Origin: Manis javanica
Taxonomy: Eukaryota > Chordata > Mammalia > Pholidota > Manidae
Direction of reading: 5' to 3'
NCBI RefSeq assembly: GCF_040802235.1
Contig: NC_133169.1
Coordinates: 42,973,034-43,037,033 of the forward strand
DNA: 64,000 bases
Under the pieces are notes generated by a model. That model was not told where the DNA came from, did not search any database, and saw only the letters and a program-made list of their open reading frames with translations. Positions 36,716 through 49,400 of this stretch are shown here, piece by piece; the first letter of the stretch is position 1, and every line of letters starts with the position of its first letter. The position numbers and the translations under genes are program-made.

Positions 36716-37311
36716 TACTGTTAGATTACAGTTATTTTTTGACATTATTAAAGAAAGATGATATCACTGTGCAATTCTTCAATATGATATAAGCTTTTCA
36801 TGTGGTATCTAATGTAACTTACTTTTATTGTATTTTTTAATATTAGATCAGTTATTTTACAAATGATATTTCTGATTAAAGTTGCATTTCCAATGAAATG
36901 TTTGTTAAATCTTTTTTCATTCTGCCTTTTCCAAATGAATTATCCTAATAGTTTTTAAAACATGAGGCCATGCAATTTAACATTTTCAACTGGATGATAC
37001 ATCTTGTGAAGCATAATATATCCATAATGTCCAAAGACTTTACAGGGGTATTTTCTCAACCATCACTTAATAAACGATTGTTGGGAATCACTCTTTCTGT
37101 TCTCACTGTTTAAAAACAATGTTTAAATAGAAACTCTTACTAGACTGACGGAGTGAGAAAGTTGTGAGGCTGGCAAAACCTGAATCCACAGGGACAGCCG
37201 CTCCTGCTCCGGACCCTCCTGAGTCTCACCTGGGCTACTTCATCTGCTGTCCATTTTACCCTTTATAATAAGCTGTAATCAATATAGTGTTTGTCCTGAT
37301 TCATGTGAGTC
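36716..37311. other. Unassigned AT-rich interval
   Basis: No open frame of note and no recognised repeat. Ends at the target site of the solo LTR at 37316. Confidence 0.35.
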
Positions 37312-37315
37312 ATTC

Positions 37316-37808
37316 TGTTAGGAATGTTAGGTATGAAGATAGCAGCTGGAAAAGGGGAAGATAAGGCTCAGATAAGAAGCTGCCAAGACAAGGTTCAAAG
37401 AAAAAAACACCCAAACTCTGCCCAGGTGGGGGGTCCCTGTGGGACAACAAGGGCTTTGCAGGGAACAATCTCCCCGCCAACCAGACCACCGACTGATGGA
37501 ACTAAGAATCACCCAGATCACACCTCAGCATGTGGAAGGGCCAGGGTCACTGAGAGGGGGCACTGTATAGATGGGCCTGTAGATAAGATAACCCCACCTC
37601 ACCCAACAGAGAGGAGCTGCCTGCCCAGAATGCAGTATGCAGGTCTCCCACCCCTTAGGCTGTGGCTGGTGTACACCTTGATTCGGCCCACCCCTCCTGT
37701 GGAGGGCATTCGAACAACACTTTCCTCTGCTTTACTACTGTGTCTCTACCTTTCAATTCTTTGTTGCAGAGGGAACAAGGACTGAGGAGAATGAACCCAA
37801 ACATTACA
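37316..37808 (+). repeat. Solo LTR, TGTTAGG...TTACA, 4-bp target duplication
   Basis: A 493-bp element starts TGTTAGGAATG and ends CATTACA. It is flanked by attc at 37312-37315 and 37809-37812. Its 3' part matches the LTR piece at 24120-24320. A 153-codon open frame inside it (37324-37785) is not protein-like and is ignored. The poly(A) signal is degenerate (ttcgaacaac near 37708). Confidence 0.65.
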
Positions 37809-37812
37809 ATTC

Positions 37813-39309
37813 TGACAAATCATTGAAGAAGAGGAGAAGTCTGTTGGATCCTCAACTTTGTAGCCATGTCAGGCAGAAGTGTGGGTACCTGTGAAACCCA
37901 ATGCTTGTACCTCACATCTAAAGTAGGCACCATCTGTGGGATGGAGCCCTTAAACCCAGGGGTTCTGCACTAGCTCTGGGAAGGATCAGAACTGAAGTGA
38001 GTGGAGGATATCCAGTTGGTGGTGGAGACTCGCAGAAGATACTGGAAAGGACTCCACATGTTTGGTGTCAGGAGGGCAAAAGAATCTTCTCATTACTTGT
38101 GTTTTAAATCAGAGTAAAACTTGTTAATATCTTACCTCAGTACTGGACAGAAGTTTTTTGTATCTGTGCATTTGTGTTGGACACAAAGGTACATGTTAAC
38201 ATGTGCTTCCACAGAATCTGGGCCCTGATTAGTGGTAAATATTAAGGCAAACAAAGATGATTACACACCAGGGAACTTAATAATATTTACGTGTGTCTGA
38301 CAGACAGGGTCCTAGTGTAACACTGAGAGGACAGACTGTTCTCCCTTCACCTTATTTTATGTTTTAGATAATTTTTCCTAGTACTTCAGCTCGAATCAAC
38401 ACAAACTCTGCTTTACAGGTATGTTTTTCCCCCATTTGAAGTTGTGATGATTATAATAAACTAGGTACTCTTCCAGGTAGTTTATAACTATTTCATTTAA
38501 TCCTTCTAGCAATGTTATGAATAAGTAATGTTACTATACATATTTTATAGAAGAAGGAACACTAATCTTATTTATAATGGTGCTGTTCTGGCTGGGATGC
38601 TAGTTTTCCCAGGATCATGTCTTGGAGGTGAAGAAGAATGAAGCCAGCAGGCCACAGTGTGGAGCAACCAGCAAAGTTTTTGATGAGGAGTGAAAAGGAA
38701 AGAATAAAAGACCCCCTGTCAATGGAAAGAGTTCCAAGGGTGGAGGCCCCTGGAGCTGAAGGGTCCAGGGTTTACAGGCCAAAAGGAAGGAAGAATATAG
38801 AACTGGCAAGGGCTTGTTGCAAGGAAGACCCATCTGTTCTTCAGGCCGAGTCCTCCAGATGTTCAGGATGTAGCCCCTTGTTCCTCATGCTGAATTATCT
38901 AGATGCCCAATGCATGGCTCCTTGTTTACTGTGAAGCCTTGACCTTAGCCCCTTTCTGCCTTCCCTTTACCAGGGCCAGGAATTCTAAGGCTTCCTCTAT
39001 CCCACTGATTCCTGCCTCAGTAATCCAAGACCATGAAGTGGGCAAGGAATAGACACAAATATATGTATATATAATAATTAAAGTGATTGTGAAAAATAGA
39101 CTCTTAATGCACTGATAGTTTAGGATAGTCAAAATTAATCTCTAGACAGCTTGCTTAAGGAAGTGTTTCTCCAAATCCAAATAACAAATGCTTTATATGA
39201 TTTGGATCTTCCCTAAAGCTTGAGAACCACAAATCTAATGTAATTTAAACATAAATTCTCCACTAAGCAACCTCATGATAGTTAAATATAGGTATGCTAC
39301 TTAAAAACA
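37813..39309. other. Unassigned interval
   Basis: About 1.5 kb. A mid-GC block at 38610-38940 has open frames of 98 codons (plus) and 72 codons (minus) without a recognised domain. The rest is AT-rich. Confidence 0.35.
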
Positions 39310-39455
39310 TCAACATGATTTTCATTCCCATAGAATGCAGAACTTCATAGATTAACAGGCTCTTTTGAAGATTAAATGAAATGCCTGTAATTTCATATAA
39401 CACACTGAGCATATTTACTATCACATAGAAATGCTTAATCAATTTAGTATTACTC
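39310..39455 (+). repeat. Possible MIR-type SINE remnant
   Basis: The phrases gaagattaaatgaaatgcctg (39368-39388), cactgagcatatttactatc and a terminal 'agaaatgcttaatcaat' follow the MIR 3' half order. Diverged. Confidence 0.45.
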
Positions 39456-39536
39456 TCACCAAACAAGAAAAATGAACACAGTCTGTTTTAGGCAATTAAG
39501 TCATATTTGTTCAGTTCAAGGATCAGAATACTAGAT

Positions 39537-39865
39537 TGGGTAAAATTACAATATTTCCAGAATCTCTTCCCTGGCCTAAGTGCATCTCCTTACCAATAGG
39601 TGTTTCTAAGCAGTGGAGAGAAGCAGATCATCTCCATAACCATTGGTGATTATAGGAGGAAGCAAGGGCTTACCTCACCAGAGAGGTTGGGTGGGGTCCC
39701 TTTTTGAAGCCAGGTCAGGAGAGAAACAGTCAAGCAGAAGTGGATGGCTGCTTGTAAGCAATAAACAGGTTTCTTCTACCTTATTTCTCCCTTTGACTGA
39801 TTTTGGTTTCAAAGTTAATTTTCCCAGGGCTGTGAGACAGATTCCCCACCCCCACCCAGAGTTCA
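39537..39865 (+). repeat. 5' LTR of the provirus
   Basis: About 329 bp, starting tgggtaaaatt. The poly(A) signal aataaa is near 39761, followed by a 'ttatttctcc' stretch, and it ends agttca. It aligns along its whole length with 42528-42850. Confidence 0.75.
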
Positions 39866-40789
39866 CCTGGCATAGTCGACAGGACCTCTGACTTCATGGG
39901 TGTGATGCTTGGGTGGGCTGCCCATGTGGATGGTGGGGAGATGCCTGGAGGACCCCTGTGGATGGTGGGGAGGCCACAGTGTGTGCAGCAGTAGAGGGTG
40001 CATCTTCACTAGAGAGCTTCCTATCTGTGAAGCTTCCAACTGGGGAGCCCCTAGTGGGAACTGGTCTAGGGTAAAGCACCTCCTTGAGGGATGGGGCCTT
40101 CTTCAGAATTGGGGAAGTGTGGAGACACCAGAAGCTGTGAAATTATCCCTCCATGGGATAGAAGACTGCTTAGAGGCCCTGAGTGACTGTGTGGCAGCTG
40201 GGATGTTGGGTGTTTATTTCTTGAGATAGTAGAAAGGGTTATCAAGGAGAGACATACTTCTGTGTCACTTAGAAGAGCTGTGAAATGACCTGTGGAATGC
40301 CCTTGGGGAGGAGAAATGGTTACTGAGAAGACAATCATGCTCCAGGAAGATTCCTCAGGAGCAGTGAGTGCAGAGGCAGCAGGAGGATCCCCACTGCAGA
40401 AGGCCTCAGGGGAGGGGGCAGGAGAGAGCAGGGCCACCAGCCCTGGGGATGGTAGAGGAGAGGTCAGTGCAGGATGACCCATATGAAAGGCCTGCCTAGT
40501 TGTAACAGATAAAATAAAAGAAACAACAACCACAGGCTTCTCAGAGGGAGTGGCACCCCCCTCAGGTGGCAGAGCACTGGAGCACCCCATGCCACACCCC
40601 TGCACCCAGGATGAGGTGGTCAGCATGAGCAGCCGCTTCAGCAGAAGCCTAGAAACCTCTGCCTGCACTGGCCAAATGAGGCACATACTAACATCCCCTT
40701 GAGTGGAGAGCTCCAGTGCTTAGCGGGGCCAGTGATGTATAACAGTGGAATGCAGAAAGAATGTGTTTTTGAGCCATTGGTAGCCAAGA

Positions 40790-42222
40790 GTCTTTATCAG
40801 GAGGGAAAACCCCTGTACCTGAAGATGCTTAGTATACAGTTGGCCTGAGTCATGGGCAGCCCCCAAAGTGGAGGGCTTTGGCTTTCCATCCTAAGATTGA
40901 GGCACATGGATGGAGGACAGAGAGGGGAAGAGCAGCCAATGGGCTGGCTGAGTTGCAGGCAGTACAGCTTGTGATCACCCAGGAGCACCCCCCTGCAGTT
41001 GTATGCACTGACAGCTGGCCCATCTATTGGGGCTTGGCCCTGTGGCTACCGACATGGTACCATGCCAACTGGATGGTTGGTCACTTGCCCCTTTGGGGCA
41101 AGAGTTGTGGCAAGACCTATGGGCCTCTGGTCAAACTAAGACTGTTACTGTATAACATGGGACTGGCCATTCGCCTTTGGCATATGCAGAGAATGATGAA
41201 GCAGACACATTGGCCCAGGTGTGCTGGCTAGAAGGAAAGCCTGCCTCTGATGTGGCCCAATGGTTACATCAGCGTTTGTTGCACATGGGGCAAAAGACAA
41301 TGTGGGTGGTAGCCTGTCAGTGGAGCTTGCCATTGACCTTTGAAGAAACCAGCAGAGCCCAGAAGGAGTGCCTTGTGTGTTCTAAGAGGGACTTACACTG
41401 GGTCCTGGAGCAGCATGGGAAAATAGTAAAGGGGCCTTCTCAGGTGGCAAATAGACTATATTGGATCTTTGCCCATATCTAAAGGATATCAGTATGCCAT
41501 GACTTGTGTGGACACAGCTACTGTATTTTTGGTTGCTTTCGCTACACGTCATGCAGATCAGCAAACCACCAAGATGGGCCTAGAGCACCTCCTTGCAGCC
41601 TATTGCTGGCCACAGGGGACTGAGTGATTAGGGCACCCACTTTACTGGACATGCATTACACCAATGGGTGTAACAATTAAGAATGAAGTGAAAGTTCCAT
41701 ATAGCATATAATCCTACTAGGGCAGGCATGAGGAGTTACTGAAGCCAGGATATGGCCAACAGAGCAACATTCTGCTGACAGCCCTAAATGTATTAAACCC
41801 TGGAGACATTGTTGGGTGTACATGGCCCTGGACATTTCAATACATGGACCAGTGATGGCTGGCCCTTCTGGCACCTTGGGGGAAAAAGCCTGGAAACTGA
41901 CCTCCTGTGTGTTCCTGGAGTAACAGCAGAGTGGTCCCCAAAGATCATGATAGTGTACCTAAAACATCCAGGAGGTAAGAGCATCTTACAGGGAAATTTT
42001 GTTTTGTCTTTGTGGCCAGTGCATGTACCTCCTATAGCCCTATATATTGACCCATTTGTGACTCACACAGGGAGTGGGGTGAAAGTCTGGTATACTAGGC
42101 TAGAACAAGGTCCCTTTCCTGCCAGTGGCCTATCACAGGGCCACTCTCTTGCATGTATCCTACCTGATGGACAAGATTTGCCTGTGCTGGTGTCATTAAG
42201 AAGTATATATTATTGCTCTTAA
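40790..42222 (+). pseudogene. ERV pol remnant: RNase H and integrase
   Basis: The frame at 40878-41231 shows the RNase H acidic motif Ala-Glu-Leu-Gln-Ala and Cys-Thr-Asp-Ser-Trp. A shift leads to 41177-41482, where the integrase zinc-binding pattern appears (two His four residues apart, then Cys-Leu-Val-Cys). In a third frame the integrase core has Thr-Cys-Val-Asp-Thr-Ala-Thr near 41493-41530, then breaks. The frame at 41809-42222 ends in a Pro/Gly-rich integrase C-terminal region. Upstream RT and protease are not found. At least four frame breaks; not functional. Class III (ERV-L-like) affinity is suggested by the wording of the C-terminal region and the lack of env, but is tentative. Confidence 0.75.
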
Positions 42223-42287
42223 GGTTATTTTCTTCTACTGTCCCTGCCTTAGACCCACCTCCTGGCTAGAGCTGCTGTTTATGGAGT

Positions 42288-42503
42288 ATGCACAGCACTC
42301 CCCACCAGTTCAGCTTCTGGCCTCCTGCGGAATTGGCAAGCTATGGATTTAAGCTGCATAGGACTTTGAACCCAGATGGATCTTTGGGCTTGAGGAGTAT
42401 CATGATTTTATTGCTGTTGCTACTGTACATTATTAGTCTGGTTACAATGCTTCAGTATTATTACCTGGGGCAATTGAAGAAGATGGGAACTAGTAGATTG
42501 TGA
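42288..42503 (+). pseudogene. Small membrane-anchor-like open frame before the 3' LTR
   Basis: A 71-codon frame with a Leu-rich hydrophobic run of about 20 residues near its C-terminal end and a basic tail, stopping 25 bp before the 3' LTR. The position is that of a retroviral env anchor, but no other env feature is visible, so it may be chance. Confidence 0.3.
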
Positions 42504-42527
42504 GGTGACATTTCTGGAGGGTTGATC

Positions 42528-42850
42528 TGTGAGCAAACTTGCTCTATTTCCAGAATCTTTTGCCTGTCCTTAGTGCATCTACATATCAATAGGTATTTCC
42601 AAGAGGTAGAGAAAAATATTCACCTCCATATCAATAGGTAATTAAAAGGGGGATAAAGGCATATCTGGATCAGGGGTTGGGTGGGGTCCCTTTTTGCAGC
42701 CAGGTTGTGAGAGACCTGTGTGAGCAGAAGTGGACGACTGCTTTTTGGCAATAAACAGGTTTCTCCCACTTTATTTCTCCCTTTTACCTACTTCAGTTTT
42801 AAAGGTAATTTGTCCTGGGCTGGGAGAAACCTCTCCTCCCTGGAGTTACA
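42528..42850 (+). repeat. 3' LTR of the provirus
   Basis: Starts tgtgagcaaact, has caataaa near 42750, and ends gagttaca. A short purine stretch (ctggaggg) precedes it at 42514-42521 as a weak polypurine tract. Confidence 0.75.
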
Positions 42851-43979
42851 ACCAGTTTTTGCCTCTGGCAATTCTTTGAATTTTGGGTTGTCCTTAATAG
42901 TGTTACTTCTCTTCACATGCCCATTCAGGGTTCTGCTGCTTTCAGCAAAACCTGGGAGTAAGTTAGTTTATTGCATCATTTACTCTTCAGAAACTCTTAA
43001 ATCTGAGTACCCCTGCCAAAGCTGATTTGAGTTTGAAAATGTCATTGCTCCAGGGAAGGTATTTTGTAGATGTAAGAAAATTTAAATGGTCATATGAGAC
43101 TTCTTAATAAATATGACACTAGGAAAGGAAGAGAAAAATATATCCTCAGTACTGATGTTAGCAAAGTTTGTGGTCAATCCATTGGAAAGATCAAGTTCTA
43201 CACACACACACACACACACACACAATTATTCTTCTATTATGTTAGAAAGTGGTTTCATATGATCCACATTTATTTTGTGCTCAGTATTTTACCTGTGAAT
43301 TTGAGTTGTAGAGTTACCTTTGTAAATTTCATCCACAAATGATACAAAATAAAAGTTCCCCCATGGTCCACATGTATTCTAAATATGCAAGATGCTGGCT
43401 GTTTCCACCCAAAACCAGTGAGATAAAAAATCTTAAATAAGCAGTCAATTCTGTAAAATATAATTGAGTTCATATTAGTGAATTTTTTTAACTGAACATT
43501 GTGGCTGGTCAAGGAATTAACCATGTAATACCAATATCTTGAGGATATAGATGCATTTTTCTCTGTGGAGGTCAGGATGTCTGAAAGAAGGGAAAATGAG
43601 ACTGGAAGTAATCTCCAACAGTTCATAATAAAGTTGTCAATTTATGCTTACAAGCATGAATACAGATTAGGGGTCAGCTTCTCCACCTGCATCATAAAGG
43701 ACATGATTTTGAGATTAATAGGCAGCAAATTCTTCACATCTTTTCCAAACAAGAAATTTTGGGGGTTAAGATATAATGTTACTTTAAAAATAATGAAGAA
43801 TAGTTCCCTTTTCTTTCTCTAAAGGCTCTATGTCTGTATTTCTAGAAGACTAAGACCTATTCTTTAAGGGTAAATATTTTCCTGACTTCTGGAAAAAAAT
43901 CTATTCTTTTAAAAAGTACTTCATTCACTTTCACTTACCCTAGTTAATAGCTTAGAATTAATTTTTTCACAGGTGACCC
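42851..43979. other. Unassigned interval with a CA microsatellite
   Basis: AT-rich sequence. The longest frame (118 codons, minus, 43270-43626) has no recognised domain. Confidence 0.4.
43201..43224. repeat. (CA)12 microsatellite
   Basis: Twelve uninterrupted CA units. Confidence 0.97.
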
Positions 43980-43994
43980 AAAAAAGAAATACTT

Positions 43995-45385
43995 GGGGCG
44001 GAGCCAAGATGGCGGCGTGAGTAGAGCAGTGGAAATCTCCTCCCAAAAACACATAGAGCTATGAAAATATAACAAAGAAAAATCTTCCTAAAATAGAAAC
44101 CACAGGACACAGGAAAACATCCAGACCACATCCACACCTGCAAGAACCCAGCACCTTGCGAAGGGGGTAAGTGACAAGCCCCGGCCCAGCGGGACCCGAG
44201 CATTCCTCCCCCCAGGTCCCGGTGGGTGGAAAGAAACAGGAGAGGTTTTTTTTTTTTTTTTGGCGAGTGCTTTTTGGAAGCCTTAAAGGGACAGGGACCC
44301 TGTTGCTAGGGAGGCAGGGTGGCGGGACTGGTGAGCGGGTGCCTGGGACCGGCGCCTGAGGACAAAAAATATTCCGTGTTTTTCCCTGCGGGACCGGTGG
44401 GTGGGTGCCTGAGACCAGCACTTGAGGATGGAGGAAATCACGCGTTTTTCCCCTTTTTTTTTCTCTTTTTGGAGAGTGCTTTTTGGAAGCCTTAAAGGGA
44501 CAGGGACCCTGGTGCTAGGGAGGCAGGGCGGTGGGACTGGTGAGCGGGTGCCTGGGACGGGAGCCTGAGGACAAAGAATATCCTGCGTTTTTCCCTGCGG
44601 GACTGGTGGGCGGGTGCCTGAGACCGGCACCTGAGGATGAAGGAAATCATGCATTTTTCCCCTTTTTTTTTTCTCTTTTTGGTGAGTGATTTTTGGAAGC
44701 CTTAAAGGGACAGGGACCCCGGTGCTAGGGAGGCAGGGCGGCGGGACTGGTGAGCGGGTGCCTGGGACCGGCGCCTGAGGACAAAGAATATCACGCATTT
44801 TTCCCTGAAGTACCAGTGGGTGGGCGCTTTTTGGAAGCCTTGAAGGGACAGGGACCCTGGTGCTAGGGAGGCAGGGCAGCAGGACCAGTGAGCAGGTGCC
44901 TGGGACCGGCGCCTGAGGACAAAAAAAAATCAAGTATTTTTTCCTTTTTTTTTTTTTTTTCTGTTTCCTCTCTCATTGTTGCTATGTTGTTTTGGTTTGG
45001 AGAGTGCTTTTTGGAAGTCTTAAAGGGGCAGGACAGGTCACATAGACCAGAAGCAGGGAATCTGGCGATCTCTGGGCACTCTAACCCCCTGGGCAGCAGG
45101 GAGCACAGAGGCCCTTTACGGAGATAAATAGCCTCCCAGCCACTCCCCCTCCAACGGGGCTCCATCATTTTGGAGAAACAGCCCCAGCCAGGCCACACCC
45201 ACAGCTACAGTGGAGATCAAACCCATAGCAACGGGGCAGGAAGCAGAAGCCCTGTCTGCACACAGCTGCCCAGCACAAGCCACTAGAGGTCGCTATTCTC
45301 CCAGGAGAGGAAGACCACAAACCAACAAGAAGGGAAGCTCTTCCAGCGGTCACATGTACCAGCTCTGCAAACTATCTCTATCACC
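43995..45385 (+). promoter_or_regulatory. L1 copy 3 5' UTR with five tandem units
   Basis: Anchors of the gagtgctttttggaag unit at 44265, 44474, 44684, about 44822 and 45002 (spacings 209, 210, 138 and 180). Each full unit carries a 'cttaaagggacaggga' core, a CpG-bearing stretch of the gggcggcggg type, and a T-rich spacer. A YY1-like caagatggcgg box is at 44005-44015. This resembles the monomer-built promoters of rodent L1s in layout, not in sequence. Confidence 0.82.
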
Positions 45386-46273
45386 ATGAAAAGACAAAAC
45401 TACAGGCAGACAAAGATCACAGAGACTACACCTGAGAAGGAGACAGACCTAACCAATACTCCTGAAAAAGAATTCAAAATAAAAATCATGAACATGCTGA
45501 CAGAGATGCAGAGAAAAATGCAAGAGCAATGGGATGAGATGCAGAGAAAAATGCAAGAGCAGTGGGATGAAGTCCGGAGGGAGATCACAGATGTCAGGAA
45601 GGAGATCAAAGAGGTGAAAAAATCCCTGGAAGGATTTATAAGCAGAATGGATAAGATGCAAGAGGCCATTGAAGGAATAGAAGCCAGAGAACAGGAATGT
45701 ATAGAAGCTGACATAGAGAGAGATAAAAGGATCTCCAGGAATGAAACAACACTAAGAGAACTATGTGACCAAGCCAATAGGAATAATATTTGTATTATAG
45801 GGATACCAGAAGAAGAAAGAGGAAAAGGGATAGAAAGTCTCTTTGAAGAAATAATTGCTGAAAACTTCCCCAAACTGGGAGAGGAAATAATCGAACACAC
45901 CATGGAATTACAAAGAACCCCCAACAGAAAGGAGCCAAGGAGGACAACACCAAGAAACATAGTAATTAAAATGGCAAGGATCAAGGACAAGGAAAGAGTT
46001 TTAAAGGCACCTAGAGAGAAAAAGGTCACCTATAAAGGAAAACCCATCAGACTAACATGAGACTTCTCAACAGAAACCCTACAGGCCAAAAGAGAATGGC
46101 ATGATATACATAATGCAATGAAACAGAAGGGCCTTGAACCAATGATACTGTATCCAGCACGACTATCATTTAAATATGATGGCAGGATTAAACAACTCCC
46201 AGACAAGCAAAAGCTGAGGGAATTTGCTTCCCACAAACCACCTCTACAGGGCATCTTACAGGGACTGCTCTAA
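45386..46273 (+). pseudogene. L1 copy 3 ORF1, open for 224 codons
   Basis: ATG at 45386, Met-Lys-Arg-Gln-Asn-Tyr-Arg. The coiled coil holds two 33-bp units (45504-45536 and 45537-45569). The RNA-recognition region is open, but a TGA at 46058-46060 (Ser codon changed) cuts off the last 71 codons. The frame otherwise ends at the TAA at 46271. Confidence 0.92.
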
Positions 46274-46468
46274 ATGGGAGAACCCCTAAAAAGAACACAG
46301 AACAAAACACACAACATATGAAGAATCGAGGAGGAGGAATAAGAAGGGAGAGAAGAAAAGAATCTCCAGGCAGTGTATATAACAGCTCAATAAGCGAGCT
46401 AAGTTAGGCAGTAAGATATGAAAGAAGCTAACCTTGAACCTTTGGTAACCATGATTCTAAAGCCTGCA

Positions 46469-49400
46469 ATGGCAATAAGTACATATTTCTCAATAGTCAC
46501 CCTAAATGTAAATGGACTTAGTGCACCAATGAAAAGACACAGAGTAATAGAATGGATAAAAAAGCAAGACCCATCTATATGCTGCTTACAAGAAACTCAC
46601 CTTACACCCAAAGATAAGAATAGACTAAAATTTAAGGGAAGGAAAAACATATTTCAGGCAAACAACAGTGAGAAGAAGCAGGGGTTGCAGTACTAATATC
46701 AGACAAAATAGACTTCAACACAAAGAAAGTAACAAGCGATTAAGAAGGACACTACATAATGATAAAGGGCTCAGTCCAACAAGAGGATATAACCATTCTA
46801 AATATATATGCACCCAATACAGGAGCACCAGCATATGTGAAGCAAATACAAACAGAACTAAAGAGGGAAATAGACTGCAATGCATTCATTTTAGGAGACT
46901 TCAACACACCACTCACCCTGAAGGATAGATCCACTGGGCAGAAAATAAGTAAGGACACAGAGGCACTGAATAAAACCCTAGAACAGATGGACCTAATAGA
47001 CATCTACAGAACTCTACATCCAAAAGCAAGAGGATATACATTCTTCTCAATTGCACATGGAACATTCTCCAGAATAGACCACATACTAGCTCACAAAAAG
47101 AGCCTCAGTAAACTCCAAAATATTGAAATTCTACCAACCAATTTTTCAGACCACAAAGGTATAAAAGTAGAAATAAATTCTACAAAGAAAAAAAAAGGCT
47201 CACAAACACATGGAGGCTTAACAATATGCTACTAAATAATCAATGGATCAATGAACAAATCAAAATAGAGATCAAGGAATATATAGAAGCAAATGACAAC
47301 AACATCACTAAGCCCCAATTTCTTTGGGAAGCAGCGAAAGCAGTCTTAAGAGGAAAGTATATAGCAATCCATGCACACTTGAAGAAGGAAGAGCAATCAC
47401 AAATGAATAGTCTAACATCACAATTATCAAAACTGGAAAAAGAAGAACAAATGAGGCCTAAAGTCAGCAGAAGGAGGGACATAATAAAGATCAGAGAAGA
47501 AATAAACAAAATTGAGAAGAATAAAACAATAGCAAAAATCAATGAAACCAAGAGCTGGTTCTTTGAGAAAATAAACAAAATAGATAAGCCTCTAGCCAAA
47601 CTTATTAAGAGGAAAAGAGAATCAACACAAATCAACATAATCAGAAATGAGAATGGAAAAATCACGACAGACTACACAGAAATACAAAGAATTATTAAAG
47701 ACTACTATGAAAACCTATATGCCAACAAGCTGGAAAACCTAGAAGAAATGGACAACTTCCTAGAAAAATACAACCTCCGAAGACTGACAAAGGAAGAAAC
47801 ACAAAAGTTAAACAAACCAATTATGAGCAAAGAAATTGAAACGGTAATCAAAAAACTACCCAAGAACAAAACCCCGTGGCCGGACGGATTTACCTCGGAA
47901 TTTTATCAGACACACAGAGAAGACATAATACCCATTCTCCTTAAAGTGTTCCAAAAAATAGAAGAAGAGGGAATACTCCCAAACTCATTCTATTAAGCCA
48001 ATATCACCCTAATACCAAAACCAGGCAAAGACCCCACCAAAAAAGAAAATTACAGACCAATATCCGTGATGAACGTAGATGCAAAAATACTCAATAAAAT
48101 ATTAGCAAACAGAATTCAACAGTATATCAAAAGGACTATACACCATGACCAAGTGGGATTCATCCCAAGGATGCAAGGATGGTACAACATTCGAAAATCC
48201 ATCAACATCATCCACCATATCAACAAATAGAAAAACAAAAACCACATGATCATCTCCATAGATGCTGAAAAAGCATTTGACAAAATTCAACATCCATTCA
48301 TGATAAAAACTCTCAGCAAAATGGGAATAGAGGGCAAGTACCTCAACATAATAAAGGCCATATATGATAAACCCACAGCCAGCATTATACTGAACAGTGA
48401 GAAGCTGAAAGTATTTCCCCTGAGATTGGGAACCAGACAGGGATGCCCACTCTCCCCACTGTTATTTAACATAGTACTGGAGGTCCTAGCCATGGCAATC
48501 AGACAAAACAAAGAAATACAAGGAATCCAGATTGGTAAAGAAGAAGTTAAACTGTCACTATTTGCAGATTATATGATACTGTACATAAAAAACCCTAAAG
48601 ACCCCATTCTAAAACTACTAGAACTGATATCGGAATACAGCAAAGTTGCAGGATACAAAATTAACACACAGAAATCTGTAGCTTTCCTATACACTAACAA
48701 CGAATCAATAGAAAGAGAAATCAGGAAAACAATTCCATTCACCATTGCATCAAAAAGAATAAAATACCTAGGAATAAACCTAACCAAAGAAGTGAAAGAC
48801 CTATACTCTGAAAACTACAAGTCACTCTTAAGAGAAATTAAAGGGGACACTAATAAATGGAAACTCATCCCATGCTCATGGCTAGGAAGAATTAATATCG
48901 TCAAAATGGCCATACTGCCCAAATCAATATACAGATTTGATTCAATCCCTGTCAAATTACCAGCAACATTCTTCACTGAACTGGAGTAAATAATTCATAT
49001 GGAAACACCAAAGACCCTGAATAGCCAAAGCAATTCTGAAAAAGAAGAATAAAGTAGGGGGGATCTCACTCCCCAACTTCAAGCTCTACTACAAAGCCAT
49101 AGTAATCAAGACAATTTGGTACTGGCACAAGAACAGAGCCACACACCAGTGGAACAGATTAGAGACTCCAGACATTAACCGAAACATATATGGTCAATTA
49201 ATATTTGATAAAGGAGCCATGGACATACAATGGCAAAATGACAGTCTCTTCAACAGATGGTGCTGGCAAAACTGGACATCTACACGTAGGACAATGAAAC
49301 TGGACCATTGTCTAACCCCATATACAAAGGTAAACTCAAAATGGATCAAAGACCTAAATGTAAGTCATGAAACCATTAAACTCTTGGAAAAAAGCAAAGG

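Larger units (their letters stand above)
39537..42850 (+). mobile_element. Internally deleted ERV provirus with two LTRs
   Basis: It runs from a 5' LTR (39537-39865) to a 3' LTR (42528-42850), which are collinear with each other and with the solo LTR at 25062. Total is 3.3 kb, so most internal sequence is gone. After the 5' LTR a possible primer-binding region (cctggcatag) follows. 40280-40700 has a Ser-Ser-Arg-Phe motif and charged stretches that may be gag residue. 40790-42220 is pol (RNase H and integrase). No env surface part was seen. No clear target duplication was found, so ends are approximate. Confidence 0.8.

Noticed and set aside
37324-37785. 153-codon open frame
   Set aside because: Lies wholly inside a solo LTR with both ends and target duplication visible. 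Composition is not protein-like.
40066-40686. 206-codon minus-strand frame within the provirus
   Set aside because: Antisense to the ERV and to its probable gag residue; Ser/Pro-rich with no domain.
43201-43224. CA repeat as a possible CRISPR or regulatory array
   Set aside because: Plain dinucleotide microsatellite; no spacer structure, and CRISPR arrays are not expected in this genome.
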